Shown: positions 44,176-55,445 of the stretch, in pieces
How positions within the stretch are numbered: position 1 is the first letter of the stretch
How the letters are laid out: the number at the start of each line of letters is the position of its first letter
NCBI GenBank assembly: GCA_963576735.1
Contig: OY755175.1
Coordinates: 17,004,401 to 17,068,400 of the forward strand
DNA from: Bedellia somnulentella
Taxonomy: Eukaryota; Arthropoda; Insecta; Lepidoptera; Bedelliidae
Reading direction: 5' to 3'
DNA length: 64,000 nucleotides
Made by a program: the position numbers and the translations under genes
The notes under the pieces: model-generated
What the model was told of the DNA's origin: nothing
Databases searched by the model: none
The model's input: only the letters and a program-made list of their open reading frames with translations

Positions 44176-45187
44176 CAGATCCACAATCTTTTCTTGGCCG
44201 GCGGCGACTACTGGTACTACTGTCGCCATTTTGAAATATACACCTGTCATTGTCAGTTAGTTCTCAACTAAATAAAAATTATAGGGTGACCTACGTATAT
44301 AATAAATTATCACTTTCATTAATATTTTTTGTAGTGGAAACTTTTTTTTAAAGAGAATTATTTTTATGATGTCTCTTTGCTTATTAATAAACGCTTTTAT
44401 TTCCAGTATTCAATATAAAAATTTATGAAAATTCTTATTTATTTTGTTAAATTTTATCTAAGTAGGCTAACACCGTCCGAAAAGTTGTGCGCACATGACT
44501 ATAGCGGTGCGGGTTAAGGGAAGTGGGGAAATGTTCCACAATAAGATTTCACTTCGTATACACTGATGCGTGGGTTCTAATCCTAAAGCGGGGATGTACC
44601 AATGTGTCATTTCTTTAGTCATAACTGTCTGACATATATATAAAAATACAAGGCTGTTAACAGCAATAGAAAAGTGCCCATAAATTCACTGACCCAGCAA
44701 AATGAATGACCCAAACGATATCTAATGTTTCGAATTATTTTTTCTGTGCCACCTTTTTAGGGGATCTATGCGTACATATGAAATGTAAAAGACAGTACAC
44801 GACAAGGTAAGCCTCTGATTTACAGGATTAAAAAAAAATATTTTATGTAGTTACCCACTTTTTAAACTCTGAGTGTCACAAATTACAATGACTAATGAAT
44901 AACACTCCTTGAGTATAAAATAATGAAATAAAAAAATAAGTAATCGCTAAAAGCGATCTCTTCCAGACAACATTTGGGAGGTAAGATCAGCAAATTCAGG
45001 ATACACAGTCATTCGGGACAAATTCAAGACAAGGTCATAAAAAATAAATTTAATTAGCTTACATTAAAACGAACTTGTTTACTTACAATAATAGTTATTA
45101 CATACATACATATACTCACGGCTGTGAATCCCTAAGAGGGGTAGCCAGAGCTAAGGAATTTGAAACTCCTCAGCCACTTTTGCCAGC
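44176..45187 (+). mobile_element. TA-target TIR element, copy A (3' end missing)
   Basis: It begins TA + CAGATCCACAATCTTTTC and matches copies B and C through a SINE-A (45101-45187) carried at the same internal place. The right terminus is absent; the SINE is cut and joined to unrelated sequence including a plus-sense SINE fragment (near 45236-45265). Confidence 0.75.
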
Positions 45188-45328
45188 CACCCACACAGCC
45201 ACCATCTGAATGAGGCTGAAGAACCTCTTGTTCTGAAGCTCTGGTTACTCCTTCTAGGGATTAATAGTATTAAGTAATTTAAAGTTAAGGAAAATACGAT
45301 AGATATGCAAGTTGAAGGCATTTATATA

Positions 45329-46538
45329 CAGATCCACAATCTTTTCTTGGCCGGCGGCGACTACGGTACTACTGTCGCCATTTTGAAATTTCGGCCTGTC
45401 ATTGTCAGTTAGTTCTCAACTAAATAAAAATTATAGGGTGACCTACGTATATAATAAATTATCACTTTCATTAATATTTTTGTAGTGAAAACTTTTTTTA
45501 AAGACATTTATTTTTATGATGTATCTTTGCTTATTAATAAACGCTTTTATTTCCAGTATTCAATATAAAAAAATATGAAAATTATTATTTATTTTGTTAA
45601 ATTTTATCTAAGTAAGCTAACACCGTCCGAAAAGTTGTGCGCGCATGACTATAGCAGTGCGAGTTACGGGAAGTGGGGAAATGCTCCCGAATAAGATTTC
45701 ACTTCGTATACACTGATGTGTGGGTTCTAATCTAAATGCGGGGATATACCAATGTGTCATTTCTTAAGTCATAACTGTCTGACATATATATAAAAATACA
45801 ACGTACGACAAGGTAAGCCTCTGATTTACAGGATTAAAAAATGATTTTATGTAGTTACCCACTTATTAACTCTGAGTGTCACAAATAACAAATCCTTGAG
45901 TATAAAATAATGAAACAGTTTGCAGAGAAGTACAATTGGCAGTGTTATCGCTAAAAGCGATCTCTTCCAGACAACATTTGGGAGGTAAGATCATCAAATT
46001 TAGGATACACAGTCATTCGGGTAGACATACCAGACAAGGGCAAAAATAAATAAATATAACTAGCTTACATTAAAAGAACTTGTTTACTTACAATAATAGT
46101 TATTACATACATGCATACATACATATACTCACGGCTGTAAATCCCTAGAAGGGGTAGCCAGAGCTAAGGAATTAGAAACTCCCAGGCACTTTTGGAAAGT
46201 TAAGTGGGGTAAAGATGGTAAAATAAAGTTTATTGGTGATGGGTCTCCAACCGCATCGCCCAAAAATCTCTTAAAAGCCCCAATACCGTTAGTCGCCTAT
46301 TACGTACACCCACCGGCAGAAATGGGGTAGTGTTATTTTAAGCCGACACTACTCAGCAACTAGTTACTAATTAAATGAATATTATATAAATTGTTTTATA
46401 AAGACATTTCAATACATAAGTAAATTAGCCTGTATGATGTAAAATTATTTCCCTTATAATGGTAAATTTTTATTTACTGGCAATACTAATATCGATGACA
46501 GCGACGCCCTTACCGGCCAAGAAATGTATGTGGATCTG
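45329..46538 (+). mobile_element. TA-target TIR element, copy B
   Basis: It runs from CAGATCCACAATCTTTTC to GTGGATCTG, with TA on each side (45327-45328 and 46539-46540), as in Tc1/mariner-type elements. No ORF is present. An embedded SINE-A lies at 46106-46360 with TAGTTATTA/TAGTTACTA flanks. Confidence 0.82.
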
Positions 46539-46736
46539 TATTTCAGTAATTTGACAGTAAACAGCTCTATCAAACGGTTACTATGCAACGACACTGATCT
46601 ATGGTCACTTACAGATCCACAATCATAACTTGGCCGGCGGCGACTCTGGTACTACTGTCGCCATTTTGAAATTTCGGCCTGTCATTGTCAGTTAGTTATT
46701 AACTAAATAAAAATTATAGGGTGACCTACGTATATA

Positions 46737-46816
46737 CAGATCCACAATCTTTTCTTGGCCGGCGGCGACTAGGTAGGTAGGTAGTCGCCGCCGGCCAAGA
46801 AAAGATTGTGGATCTG
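46737..46816. mobile_element. 80 bp near-perfect hairpin MITE
   Basis: Two arms of about 34 bp (CAGATCCACAATC through GGCGGCGACT and inverse) flank a small AGGTAGGTAGG centre. TA lies on each side. Copies A and B show the empty site GTATATAATAAATT at the same place, proving insertion with TA duplication. It consists of essentially only the TIRs of the host family. Confidence 0.9.
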
Positions 46817-47171
46817 TAATAAATTATCACTTTCATTAATATTTTTTGTAGTGGAAACTTTTTTTCAAAGACAATTATTTTTATGATGTATCTTTGCTTA
46901 TTAATAAACGCTTTTATTTCCAATATTCAATATAAAAATTTATGAAAATTATTATTTCTTTTGTTAAATTTTATCTAAGTAGGCTAACACCGTCCGAAAA
47001 GTTGTGCGCGCATGACTATAGCGGTGCGGGTTACGGGAAGTGGGGAAATAATCCCGAATAAGATTTCACTTCGTATACACTGATGCGTGGGTTCTAATCC
47101 TAATGCGGGGATGTACCAATGTGTCATTTCTTAAGTCATAACTGTCTGACATATATATAAAAATACAAGGC

Positions 47172-47554
47172 AAATACGACGTGATAACCGGTGTTGTACC
47201 TAATGGACCGTGCAAGCGACTAGTGTTCAAATCCCGGATCGGGCCTACACCAATTTGTCTTTTCTAAAGACATGTGTGTGGTTGATTTATCACGGTTTTT
47301 AACGGTGAGGGAAAACATTGTGAGGAAACCCACATGGCTGAGTTGTACTTAGTGGTGTGACAGTGTATTCGTACAAAACGGCGATAGGCCTGCCCCCTAT
47401 CACGTGAGTACACTGTCCATGCAAAACGTGGGTACTCTGAACACCAGGTGACAAAGTCACGTGATGTTCAGAAGTATTAGTACCTCTGCCAAACCCCTTC
47501 GGGGGTATTCGGCGAGAACGTTTATGTTATGTTATGTTATGTTATGTTATATGT
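47172..47554 (+). repeat. SINE-B copy with (TTATG)n tail
   Basis: It has a tRNA-like head (GTACCTAATGGACCGTGC; B-box-like GTGTTCAAATCC), the body shared with 26245-26590, and a (TTATG)n tail. It is flanked by TACAAGGC (47164-47171 and 47555-47562). Confidence 0.88.
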
Positions 47555-48421
47555 TACAAGGCTGTTAACAGCAATAAAAAAGTGCCCATAAAGTCACTGA
47601 CCCAGCAAAATGAATGACCCAAACGATATCTGATGTTTAGAATTATTTTTTCTGTGCCACCTTTTTAGGGGATCTATGTGTAAATATGAAATGTTAAAGA
47701 CAGTACACAACAAGGTAAGCCTCTAATTTACAGGATTCAAAAAATGATTTTAAGTAGTTACCCACTTATTAACTCTGAGTGGCACAAATAACAAATCCTT
47801 GAGTATAAAATAATGAAACAGCTTGCAGAAAAGTACAATTGGCAGTGTTATCGCTAAAAGCTTCCAGACAACATTTGGGAGGTAAGATCATCAAATTTAG
47901 GATACACAGTCATTCGGGTAGACATACCAGACAAGGGCAAAAATAAATAAATATAATTAGCTTACATTAAAACGAACTTGTTTACTTACAATAATAGTTA
48001 TTACATACATATACTCAAGGCTGTAAATCCCTAGAAGGGGTAGCCCGAGCTAAGGAACTAGAAACTCCTCAGCCACTTTCGGAAAGTTGAGTGGGGTAAA
48101 GATGGTAAAATAAAGGTCATGGGTCTCCAACCGCTTCGCTCAAAAATCTCTTAAAAGCCCCAATACCGTTAGTCGCCTCTTACGTACACCCACCGGCAGA
48201 AATGGGGTAGTGCTATTTTAAGCCGACACTACACAGCAACTAGTTATTAATTAAATGAATATTATATAAATAGTTTTATTAAGACATTTCAATACATAAA
48301 TAAATTAGCCCGTATGATGTAAAGTTATTTCCCTTATAATGGTTATTTTTTATTTACTGGCAATACTAATATCGATGACAGCGACAGCCCTTACCGGCCA
48401 AGAAAAGATTGTGGATCTGTA

Positions 48422-49221
48422 ACAAATAGCCGTAAGTATATGTATGTATGTATGTATGTTAAAATAATCTCCGTAGTCCCTATAAATTGTCAGATGTTAC
48501 TGCAAACAGCTAACGTTATTTAAATTTTATTAAAATAATTAAAAAAACTCTGTGCTGTATCAAACAGTCACAGTTGATATTTATCTTTGCTAAAGCTAGA
48601 TTCATTTCGATTTTATTTTAACACTTCGATTCGAATAGGTACTTACATTTTCTGTTTAAGATAACTTATACTCAAACTGACAACAGTATCTAGAACCGCT
48701 TGTTTTAGTTTCTCACTTACGAAAATAACTGGGTGATCTTTAATAAGCTAACAGTGATTGATTTATTGTTTAAATTAAAATGAAAACTTGTAAGTACCTA
48801 CCCTACTTCAATAAGTATAGTTATAATGGGGGCAACAGTTGCAAGAAGTATCCAGTACAAAATTATAGTAAAGCTCTTTTTATTGCATTTGAAACAAGTA
48901 ATATTTACAACAATTGTTTTGAAACATATAATATTTACAGAAAGATTCGGAATGAAAAGAAAAGTACTACAAAAAGATACATATATCGATACTTATATCG
49001 TGTTACGTCACTAAAAGTACAAGGTAAGGTAGGTAGTTGCTATGAATGATCAACTTTGCCCATAGACGGAATTTACTCTATGAAACGGTACGAGTGAGAC
49101 GAGAAGGGAAATTAGAGTAAAAAAAGAAAAAAGAAACTGAGAAAAAGAAAAGAAACAACAAGTAATTACAAACTTATCAATTTTCTCAATTAATGTTAAC
49201 ATTATTAAACTAAGATAAAGA
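48422..49221. other. presumed upstream region of UTP23
   Basis: Non-coding. It begins with a short SINE-A tail (GCCGTAAGTATATG, (TATG)n near 48430-48460). No promoter motif was recognised; short ORFs here look spurious. Confidence 0.4.
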
Positions 49222-52162
49222 ATGAAGATTTCAAGATACAAGAAAGTTCAGAAATATTTAAAATTTTATTACAATAATTATGGCTTCCATCTACCGTACC
49301 AAGTTATGATCGACGGAACATTCTGTTTTGCCGCAGTTAAAGTAAGTTTGTATCTTTACAGAGCCTGATTTTGATTACTGTTCAATAAAATGGATAGTAA
49401 ATATCGCCCGAACGGGCGTCTGATCGATATTGTCGATGACGAGTGGAAAGCAGATGTTTTACCCCATGAGGACATTATGGTACCATTGGAAGAGCTTCCT
49501 GACCCTGAAGCTGATAACGTAGACTCTCATTTAACCTTGAAAGAACAGAGCATGCGGTGGCAGGAGAACTTTCCAGAGAATCCGAGCAGTAATCAAAATT
49601 AGGTATCATAACATAACCTCTTATCATAATAATATTAATAATACAATATTTAATTGCTTGGTAAAGCTGTCGACAAAATCGATTTCTGTTTTTGCAATAC
49701 TAAAGGCTTGTGCTTTTCTTGCACTGGGAAGCTACTAGGGCTACATAGGTGTTTTATCAGTTGGCAGAAGATTATAAGCATTATTAAAAGATTGGTTAGG
49801 AAACCATCAAATATAAATTTTTCAAATGAATTTTCGTTTCTATATCTATCTATAGTCACTTTTTGAATAATTGACAATGGGATGACTTGACTCCCTAGCT
49901 GACTATAATTTAAATAGTATAGTATGAGTAGGTACAGTGGTAGCAGTATTACATAGAGTATAAGTAGGTAGGTAAATTCATTTATTATTCCCAAAAAGGG
50001 GAGATAGTTTAGTACTTTTTTTTTGCAAACACTTTATTATTGTTGTTGACAGAATATTATTAATTTATTGTATAGAAACAAGCATTGGTATATGTGTGTA
50101 AATATACAAACATATACTCATGGCTATAAATCCCTAGAAGGGGTAGCCAGAGTTAAGAAATTAGGAATTCCTCAGCCACTTATGGAAGTTGAGTATGGAA
50201 AAGATGGTAAAATAAAGGTTGTTGGTGATGGGTCCCTTAGTTGCCTCTAACGACACCCATGTAGTGACTGGGTGGGTAGTGACATTCTAAGCCAGCACTA
50301 CACAGATATGTGTGTGTGGGCTTATTCCACTTTTCCCCGTTGACAATCCCCGTCAACGGGGAAAAGTGAACTTTTTGTTTACAAATCCCCGTTAACACAA
50401 ATTGGAGCGTGTAATGGGGATTAGTGAACTAAAAAGTTCATTAATCCCCATTACGTTAAAAATAAAATAATTATGTAAGAATCAGGTACCTTCTATTTAT
50501 TATTGGATAAGAACTCACTTATTGATTATTGTTATAATCTAATTAAATAAAATTTAAGCTTGATTACAACACCATTTATACTAAAATCAAAATTTTTACT
50601 ATTATTTACGTTTCTTCGATAATGATAGAGCTGTTAATAACAAAACGTAAGTACAAACTATAAAATAAAATACAGACAGTTACTTTCAAGTAATAACTGA
50701 TTTTACATTTCTTACTGCCTACAATTCCAGTTTAATAGTTAAATTTATTTAACTTTTTGTTAATTATGTTAGTTTTGTATTCTTGCTCAAATAGCATATC
50801 ATAATGAAGCGTAGGTATATTATTTTTAGTTAATAATTGTAACAATCTGTGATTTTACCAACTGTCAATCAATCTGTGATGTTATTATGTTATGAATGTT
50901 ATGTTTTAATGTATCTTTTTTAATTAATACATGTAACAAACTGTGATTTTGTTAGGCGTGTTAAGTAAATTTAACTATTAAACTGTAATTGTAGGCAGTA
51001 AGAAATGAGAAATTAGTTATTACTTGAAAGTAACTGTCTGTATTTTATTTTATAGTTTGTACTTACGTTTTGTTATTAACAGCTCTATCATTATCGAAGA
51101 AACGTAAATAATAGTAAAATTTAACGTAAATAATAGTAATAATCAATAAGTGAGTTCTTATCCAATAATAAATAGAAGGTACCTGATTCTTACATGATTA
51201 TTTTATTTTTAACGTAATGGGGATTAATGAACTTTTTAGTTCACTAATCCCCATTACACGCTCCAATTTGTGTTAACGGGGATTTGTGAACAAAAAGTTC
51301 ACTTTTCCCCGTTGACGGGGATTGTCAACGGGGAAAAGTGGAATAAGCCTGTGTGTGCATAGGAATACTAAGTTCTGTACAGACATATAATTTGATGCAC
51401 TTAGAGTTTTTGCAAATTTGTAAATGAGTGACAATTTATCAATAGCCCTTGAATTCATTAATAATTTAAACAAAAAGTATTTTTTTTGATATATTTTATG
51501 CAATGATTGTCTTGAAATTTATTATTTTAGAGCTCATTTGTACATTTGTGTTGCAGGAACAGATAAGTGTTAAAGACCAACTGCCAAAATACTTAAATGG
51601 ACAGATTAAATTCTTAACCACAAGATGTATTATTATAGAAACAGAGAAAGTTGCAAAGAAGACACATGGAGCTCTCACTATCCTAAAACAATTTGGTATA
51701 CACGAGTGCGGCCATAAAGAACCAATACCAGGGTCCAATTGCATTTTATCTATGGTGGGTAAAAATAATGATAAACATTACATTACTGCTACACAGGATA
51801 GAGATTTGCAAGACAAGCTGCGAAAGAAAGCTGGAGCTCCCATACTTTACTTACATAATAAATCTCCCACATTAGACAAACCATCAAAAGCCAGCTATGA
51901 GAAAGTTAACCCAAATAAAGAAGAGGCAATAAGTTTTATAACAAAATCACAAAATGAAGCATTAAAAAAAATGAAAGAGTCCCTTGGTATCATAGAGGAA
52001 GAGCATAAACCTAAGCCCTTCAAAAAGAAAAAACCTCGTAACCCAAATCCCTTGTCTTGTAAAAAGAAGAAAAATAAGCCAGGGGTCCACAAAGATGGCA
52101 AAATTGGGAAAAGAAAAGATAAAAATGTTGCTAAAGGAACAGTTAGTGTAACTGCAAGTTAA
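49222..52162 (+). CDS. Utp23: UTP23 small-subunit processome PIN-domain protein, two exons
   Basis: Exon 1 is 49222-49341 (ATG in AGAATGAAG, donor GTAAGT) and exon 2 is 51557-52162 (acceptor TTGCAG, stop TAA). They join in phase 0 to give 241 residues, close to the human protein. The N-terminus MKISRYKKVQKYLKFY and PYQVMIDGTFCFAA are typical of UTP23/FCF1 PIN proteins (Asp31 in MIDGTF is a PIN acidic residue). TTRCIIIE (Cys64), HECGH (Cys91, His93) and SNC (Cys102) match the UTP23 zinc-binding residues. TATQDRDLQ and the NPLSCKKKK tail are also diagnostic. It is a nucleolar protein needed for early 18S rRNA processing, associated with snR30/U17. The 2.2 kb intron contains APC13, a SINE and a foldback element. 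Confidence 0.94.
49390..49602 (+). CDS. Apc13: anaphase-promoting complex subunit 13, nested in the UTP23 intron
   Basis: This intronless 70-residue ORF starts MDSKYRPNGRLIDIVDDEW and continues LPHEDIMVPLEELPDPEADN and KEQxMRW, the conserved order of APC13 (human 74 aa). It is a small scaffold subunit that stabilises TPR subunits in the APC/C ubiquitin ligase of the cell cycle. The ATG follows CAATAAA and lies only 48 bp after the UTP23 exon 1 donor, on the same strand. No separate promoter was recognised, so it may share the UTP23 promoter through alternative processing or use an overlapping one. Confidence 0.9.
   Translation: MDSKYRPNGRLIDIVDDEWKADVLPHEDIMVPLEELPDPEADNVDSHLTLKEQSMRWQENFPENPSSNQN
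50105..50308 (-). repeat. SINE-A copy in the UTP23 intron
   Basis: Reverse copy from CATATACTCATGGCTATAAATC to GCCAGCACTACACAG, with internal deletion. It lies directly beside the foldback element. Confidence 0.85.
50319..51349. mobile_element. 1 kb palindromic foldback DNA element
   Basis: The ends are GGCTTATTCCACTTTTCCCC and GGGGAAAAGTGGAATAAGCC. Arms of roughly 420 bp match with few changes. The flanking 8 bp TGTGTGTG (50311-50318 and 51350-51357) may be a target duplication, though it is simple sequence. Each arm also contains nested hairpins: CCCCGTTGAC/GTCAACGGGG and TAATGGGGATTA...TAATCCCCATTA. No ORF is present. An 8 bp duplication would fit hAT, P or foldback-like elements. Confidence 0.85.
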
Positions 52163-53640
52163 TGAATAAAGTAAGATTAATCATAAGCCTTCTTTTTAAT
52201 TTTGGTGTATTTTGTCATCATAATTTCATCCAATAGATATTCTCTAATGTGCATAGGCCTCCCCTATAGGGTCCCTTAATGGCCAATCCTTCACTACATT
52301 TTTACCAGCGACCTGTAACCCATGTCATCAATCCACCTTTTGGGGGGCCGACCCACATGTGCCATACTTGCAAAATCCTTAAGCTCCAGCAGCCATTAGT
52401 TCTGTGTATAGTATGTCCTGACCATATATGGACGACAAATGCCAAGGGTTTCTGCACTTAGCAGTCCAAAACGCAAGTAGCCTATCTAGTTAGCCTGCCG
52501 CCTCTGGGAGTGACTAGATGGATCCTATAATGTTATTGTGTCATCTAGTCCCGTAAGTACTCCAGTCACTGTCTGCAGATATTCCCTGTTTAGTTGCAGA
52601 GAGCCCCGGTCAGCTTCTTTTCTAGGGTTGGTATGGTTTCCTTTGGCTGTCTACAGCGGGGCTCTTTCTGACACTCCAGTAACAGCCTTGAAGTGCATTC
52701 ACAGCGATCCAAAGCCTGTAGCACAGATGTAGTGTCCAAGATGATTCTAATGTTCATATGGGATAGCACTCGGTCTTTGATAGCCATTGCCGCAATCTTT
52801 TATCTTGATCTTTTCCAAAATTCACCTAAGGGGGTTTTTGGAATAAGCTGCCACAAGTCGTACACTGCTAGGCATAGGCCTCCCTCTAAAGATCTCCATA
52901 TCGACCAGTCCTCTGCTGCACTTTTCCAACGTTTTTCCGCGACCATCATCAAGTAGGTCAGGCCACGTCTTGGTGCCGTAAGAAATCGGGAAAGTCTTCG
53001 GGTATTGCGCAATTCCGCACAAGAAGATATGGCACAGCTTTCCTATCACGGTCCATCCAAACAGGATTAAATAGTTGATATCTTTCTCAATGTTGGCCCA
53101 AACCTAATCGGATGGCTTGTCCTAGGTATATATATTGGCCAATAACTTCGACCGTAGAGAATCAAAGTTAAATAAGAGTGGCTACGATATGTGGTTGTTC
53201 AACATGATTTTTAATAGACATTAACTACCCCCACACTAGTCGTCACGCCACACGTCTAGTTCTAGGGACAATGGACTAATTTTAGATAAGGATAACAGAG
53301 ATAACCTATCTTCGTCACTAGCCCCTTTATATGAAAACGACGTATTTTACATCTGAAAATCAAGCTTAGGGTGCGAATCCACAAGCTAGAATTGAGCGAT
53401 TCTGTTGGTTCTTTCAAAACACATTTACCTCGCACATCTATGTAGGAAAAACACCCTAAATCTTCGTATAATGCCGGATATGCACCTGAGCCGGTATTCT
53501 CACAATGACTGTAAATATACACACGTGATATGGGGCCCACATCGTTTTGAGTGAGATATCCAAGTATCCACCACCGGTCCAATAAAACATGTAATCCAAT
53601 TAAAAACGCCCGAATAAACTACATACTCGTATTTGAGTAA
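52163..53640. other. UTP23 downstream region with degraded repeats
   Basis: Two diverged stretches share the motif CATAGGCCTCCC(C/T) followed by CATCATCAA/CATCAATCCACC (about 52252-52340 and 52870-52970). They resemble 3' parts of a minus-strand LINE known from Lepidoptera, but are too decayed to name. No gene was recognised. Confidence 0.4.
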
Positions 53641-53647
53641 GACTTAC

Positions 53648-53848
53648 TAAGAAGTGTCGACTTACAGTAGCACTAACCCATTTCTTCGCGCGGGTGTCGT
53701 AAGAGGTGACTTAGGCAATCGGGGCTGTTGGCTGGAGACAGATAACCAACAACTCTTTATTGCGACTCACCTTAACATAAGAGGGGCTATTGAACTTTTA
53801 ATTCTCAATCTTCGCCTAGCACTTTTTTGGATCTACAGCCGAGTATGA
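53648..53848 (+). repeat. degraded SINE-A copy
   Basis: It runs from GAAGTGTCGACTTACAGTAGCAC to GGATCTACAGCCGAGTATGAG in family order, with many changes. Confidence 0.6.
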
Positions 53849-53896
53849 GTATGCGAGTATATTTAGTAAAATAATAAAATTTTTGGTGAATTCATC

Positions 53897-55445
53897 TCAT
53901 TTATTAAAAGGCCAAGAAAATTTGATTTTATAACAGCCAAAAGTCAAAATGTGGATCAGAGGCAAGTTCTTTATGTAGTTGGTATGGAAATGCGTCACTA
54001 TGTCATAGCTCTCAGCTGCTTCAAACACTTCTTGCCCTTCCGGAGAATCCTAAAAACGCCAATACAATTAACATTAATACACTTCACATGGTTCAGAATC
54101 AACAATATACCAACGTAAAGGACGACTTCCTGGCGAAAGAGTATGGCAGCAAGTAAGTGTGATAGACAAAATACCGGTGCAGTTGCTATCATATTATTTG
54201 TACAATATTATGTAATACTGACTTTAGAATAAAAATAGGGACAGTTGGTTTAAAAGGTATCTCATTGTACCTTGGGAGCTGCAGTCGCTCAATTGACAAA
54301 AAGTATACAACGAGTCGATTTAGATTTTGGAGCTTCGCCTTCGTTTGAGTCTAAGATCGTCACTGACCTATCAAGGTAAGCGTGTATATGGCTTGTCAAT
54401 TATCCGTGGCTCATACCTCGATCGTATGTCTTAACATGATTTCAAAGAAATAGTTCCACAGCATATCTGGTTTCAGCCAATAATACCAGCGGAAATACAT
54501 GTGACTCTTCAGATAGATGGTGACGAAGCATGCCAACTTCTCCGCGTCGAAGTCCCGCTGCGCCGCGTAGTCTATCAGCTCGTTCACTAGCGTGACCAAG
54601 AACTTCTCTTCTTGCAAGCACGTGTTTTCAATTACGCCCTTTTCCACTAGAAATTTGTCTATAAATGGGGGCGATATTAGGAGTTTGACTATATACGCGA
54701 TCGAATCCGCAATGAGGAGATCCGTAGAAGAACCGGGGTCACTGACATAACCCGAAGATTTGCAAAACTGTGGCAATGGGCAGGACACATTGCACGCAGT
54801 ACTGCACGCAGGCTGTTGGGGCTCGAAGGTTCTGGAGTGGTGGTTCAGTACCTACCGGACGACGCAGTGTGGGTAGGCCTCCCACAAGGTGGGCCGATGA
54901 CTTGGGCAAAGTCGCGGGAAGCTGATGGATGAGGGCAGCTCAGGACCAGGTTTTGTGGAGATCTTGGGAGGGGGGGGGGGGGGGCTATGTCAGTGGACGT
55001 CTATAGGCTGATGATGATGAACAGTGAAAATAGTAAACAATCTGAGAAACTACTTAATTTAAAATGTCATTATTCAACATAGAATCATAAAATTTATAGT
55101 AACTCAATTCTTTAAAGCTTGCAACTAACGTAAGAATTTATGAAGTCCATCCATTTCTTCGTTACACATTGCTATCATTTCAATAGCTTCAGCGTCAGTC
55201 ATGATAGTTCCGACTAAGATTTTAGGCACAGGTTCTTTGGTAGGCTTCCGAAACGGAGGCAAATCTTCTTTGGTTAACGAATAAAAGTAAGAGGGCGCAG
55301 ACAACTGCTTCTTAACTGGTACAGTTGCATCGGATCTTTGAACTGAAGATATCGGTAAGGAAACAACTCTTGGAGCATCTTCGCTATCACTGGTTGATGA
55401 ACTAGAACTTGAATAAGAGTAATTAGTTGGTTCGTTAGTTGTCAT
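53897..55445 (-). pseudogene. CLAMP-like (possible ciliary) gene interrupted by a LINE
   Basis: Exon 1 (55445-55130) begins MTTNEPTNYSY and encodes a Ser-rich leader then GTIMTDAEAIEMIAMCNEEM; donor GTTAGT. A 3' exon (54049-53897) reads DSPEGQEVFEAAESYD...WPFNK and stops in TGA overlapping an AATAAA. The middle exon ends at 54417 (GAG|GTATGAG) and contains ADSIAYIVKLLISPPF, NELIDYAAQRDFDAEKLACF and EIMLRHTIE. Its 5' part probably begins at the acceptor CTCAG|ATTG (55041), but a LINE (54706-55019) sits inside it, introducing stops. The pattern YA...F...K.ACF...YF.E.MLRHTIE is reminiscent of the CLAMP family (flagellar C1a-32-like), which I hold only weakly. No confident function; it may be a broken gene in this assembly. 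Confidence 0.5.
54706..55019 (+). mobile_element. truncated RTE-like LINE tail with a G15 run
   Basis: The plus-strand translation shows NEEIRRRTGVTDITRRFAKLW and WAGHIAR, the C-terminal part of RTE-like ORFs, then frameshifted sequence and a (GAT)n tail. A run of 15 G lies at about 54970-54984. No clear target duplication is seen, so a small target deletion is possible. Confidence 0.75.

Larger units (their letters stand above)
46612..48419 (+). mobile_element. TA-target TIR element, copy C, with three nested insertions
   Basis: It runs from CAGATCCACAATC to GGATCTG with TA on both sides. It contains the 80 bp hairpin MITE (46737-46816), a SINE-B (47172-47554) and a SINE-A (48004-48240, flanked by TAGTTATTA). 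Removing the first two restores collinearity with copies A and B. No transposase. Confidence 0.85.

Noticed and set aside
48780..49049. 89 aa ORF upstream of UTP23
   Set aside because: It is low-complexity Tyr/Asn/Lys-rich sequence in an AT-rich region, with no domain or codon signal.
51503..51556. Start of UTP23 at the ATG at 51503
   Set aside because: The segment before 51557 is intron ending in TTGCAG; the true N-terminus is in the exon at 49222-49341.
54706..54788. N-terminal residues of the 125 aa ORF on the minus strand as part of the CLAMP-like protein
   Set aside because: That segment is the reverse complement of LINE sequence and has no matching splice phase.
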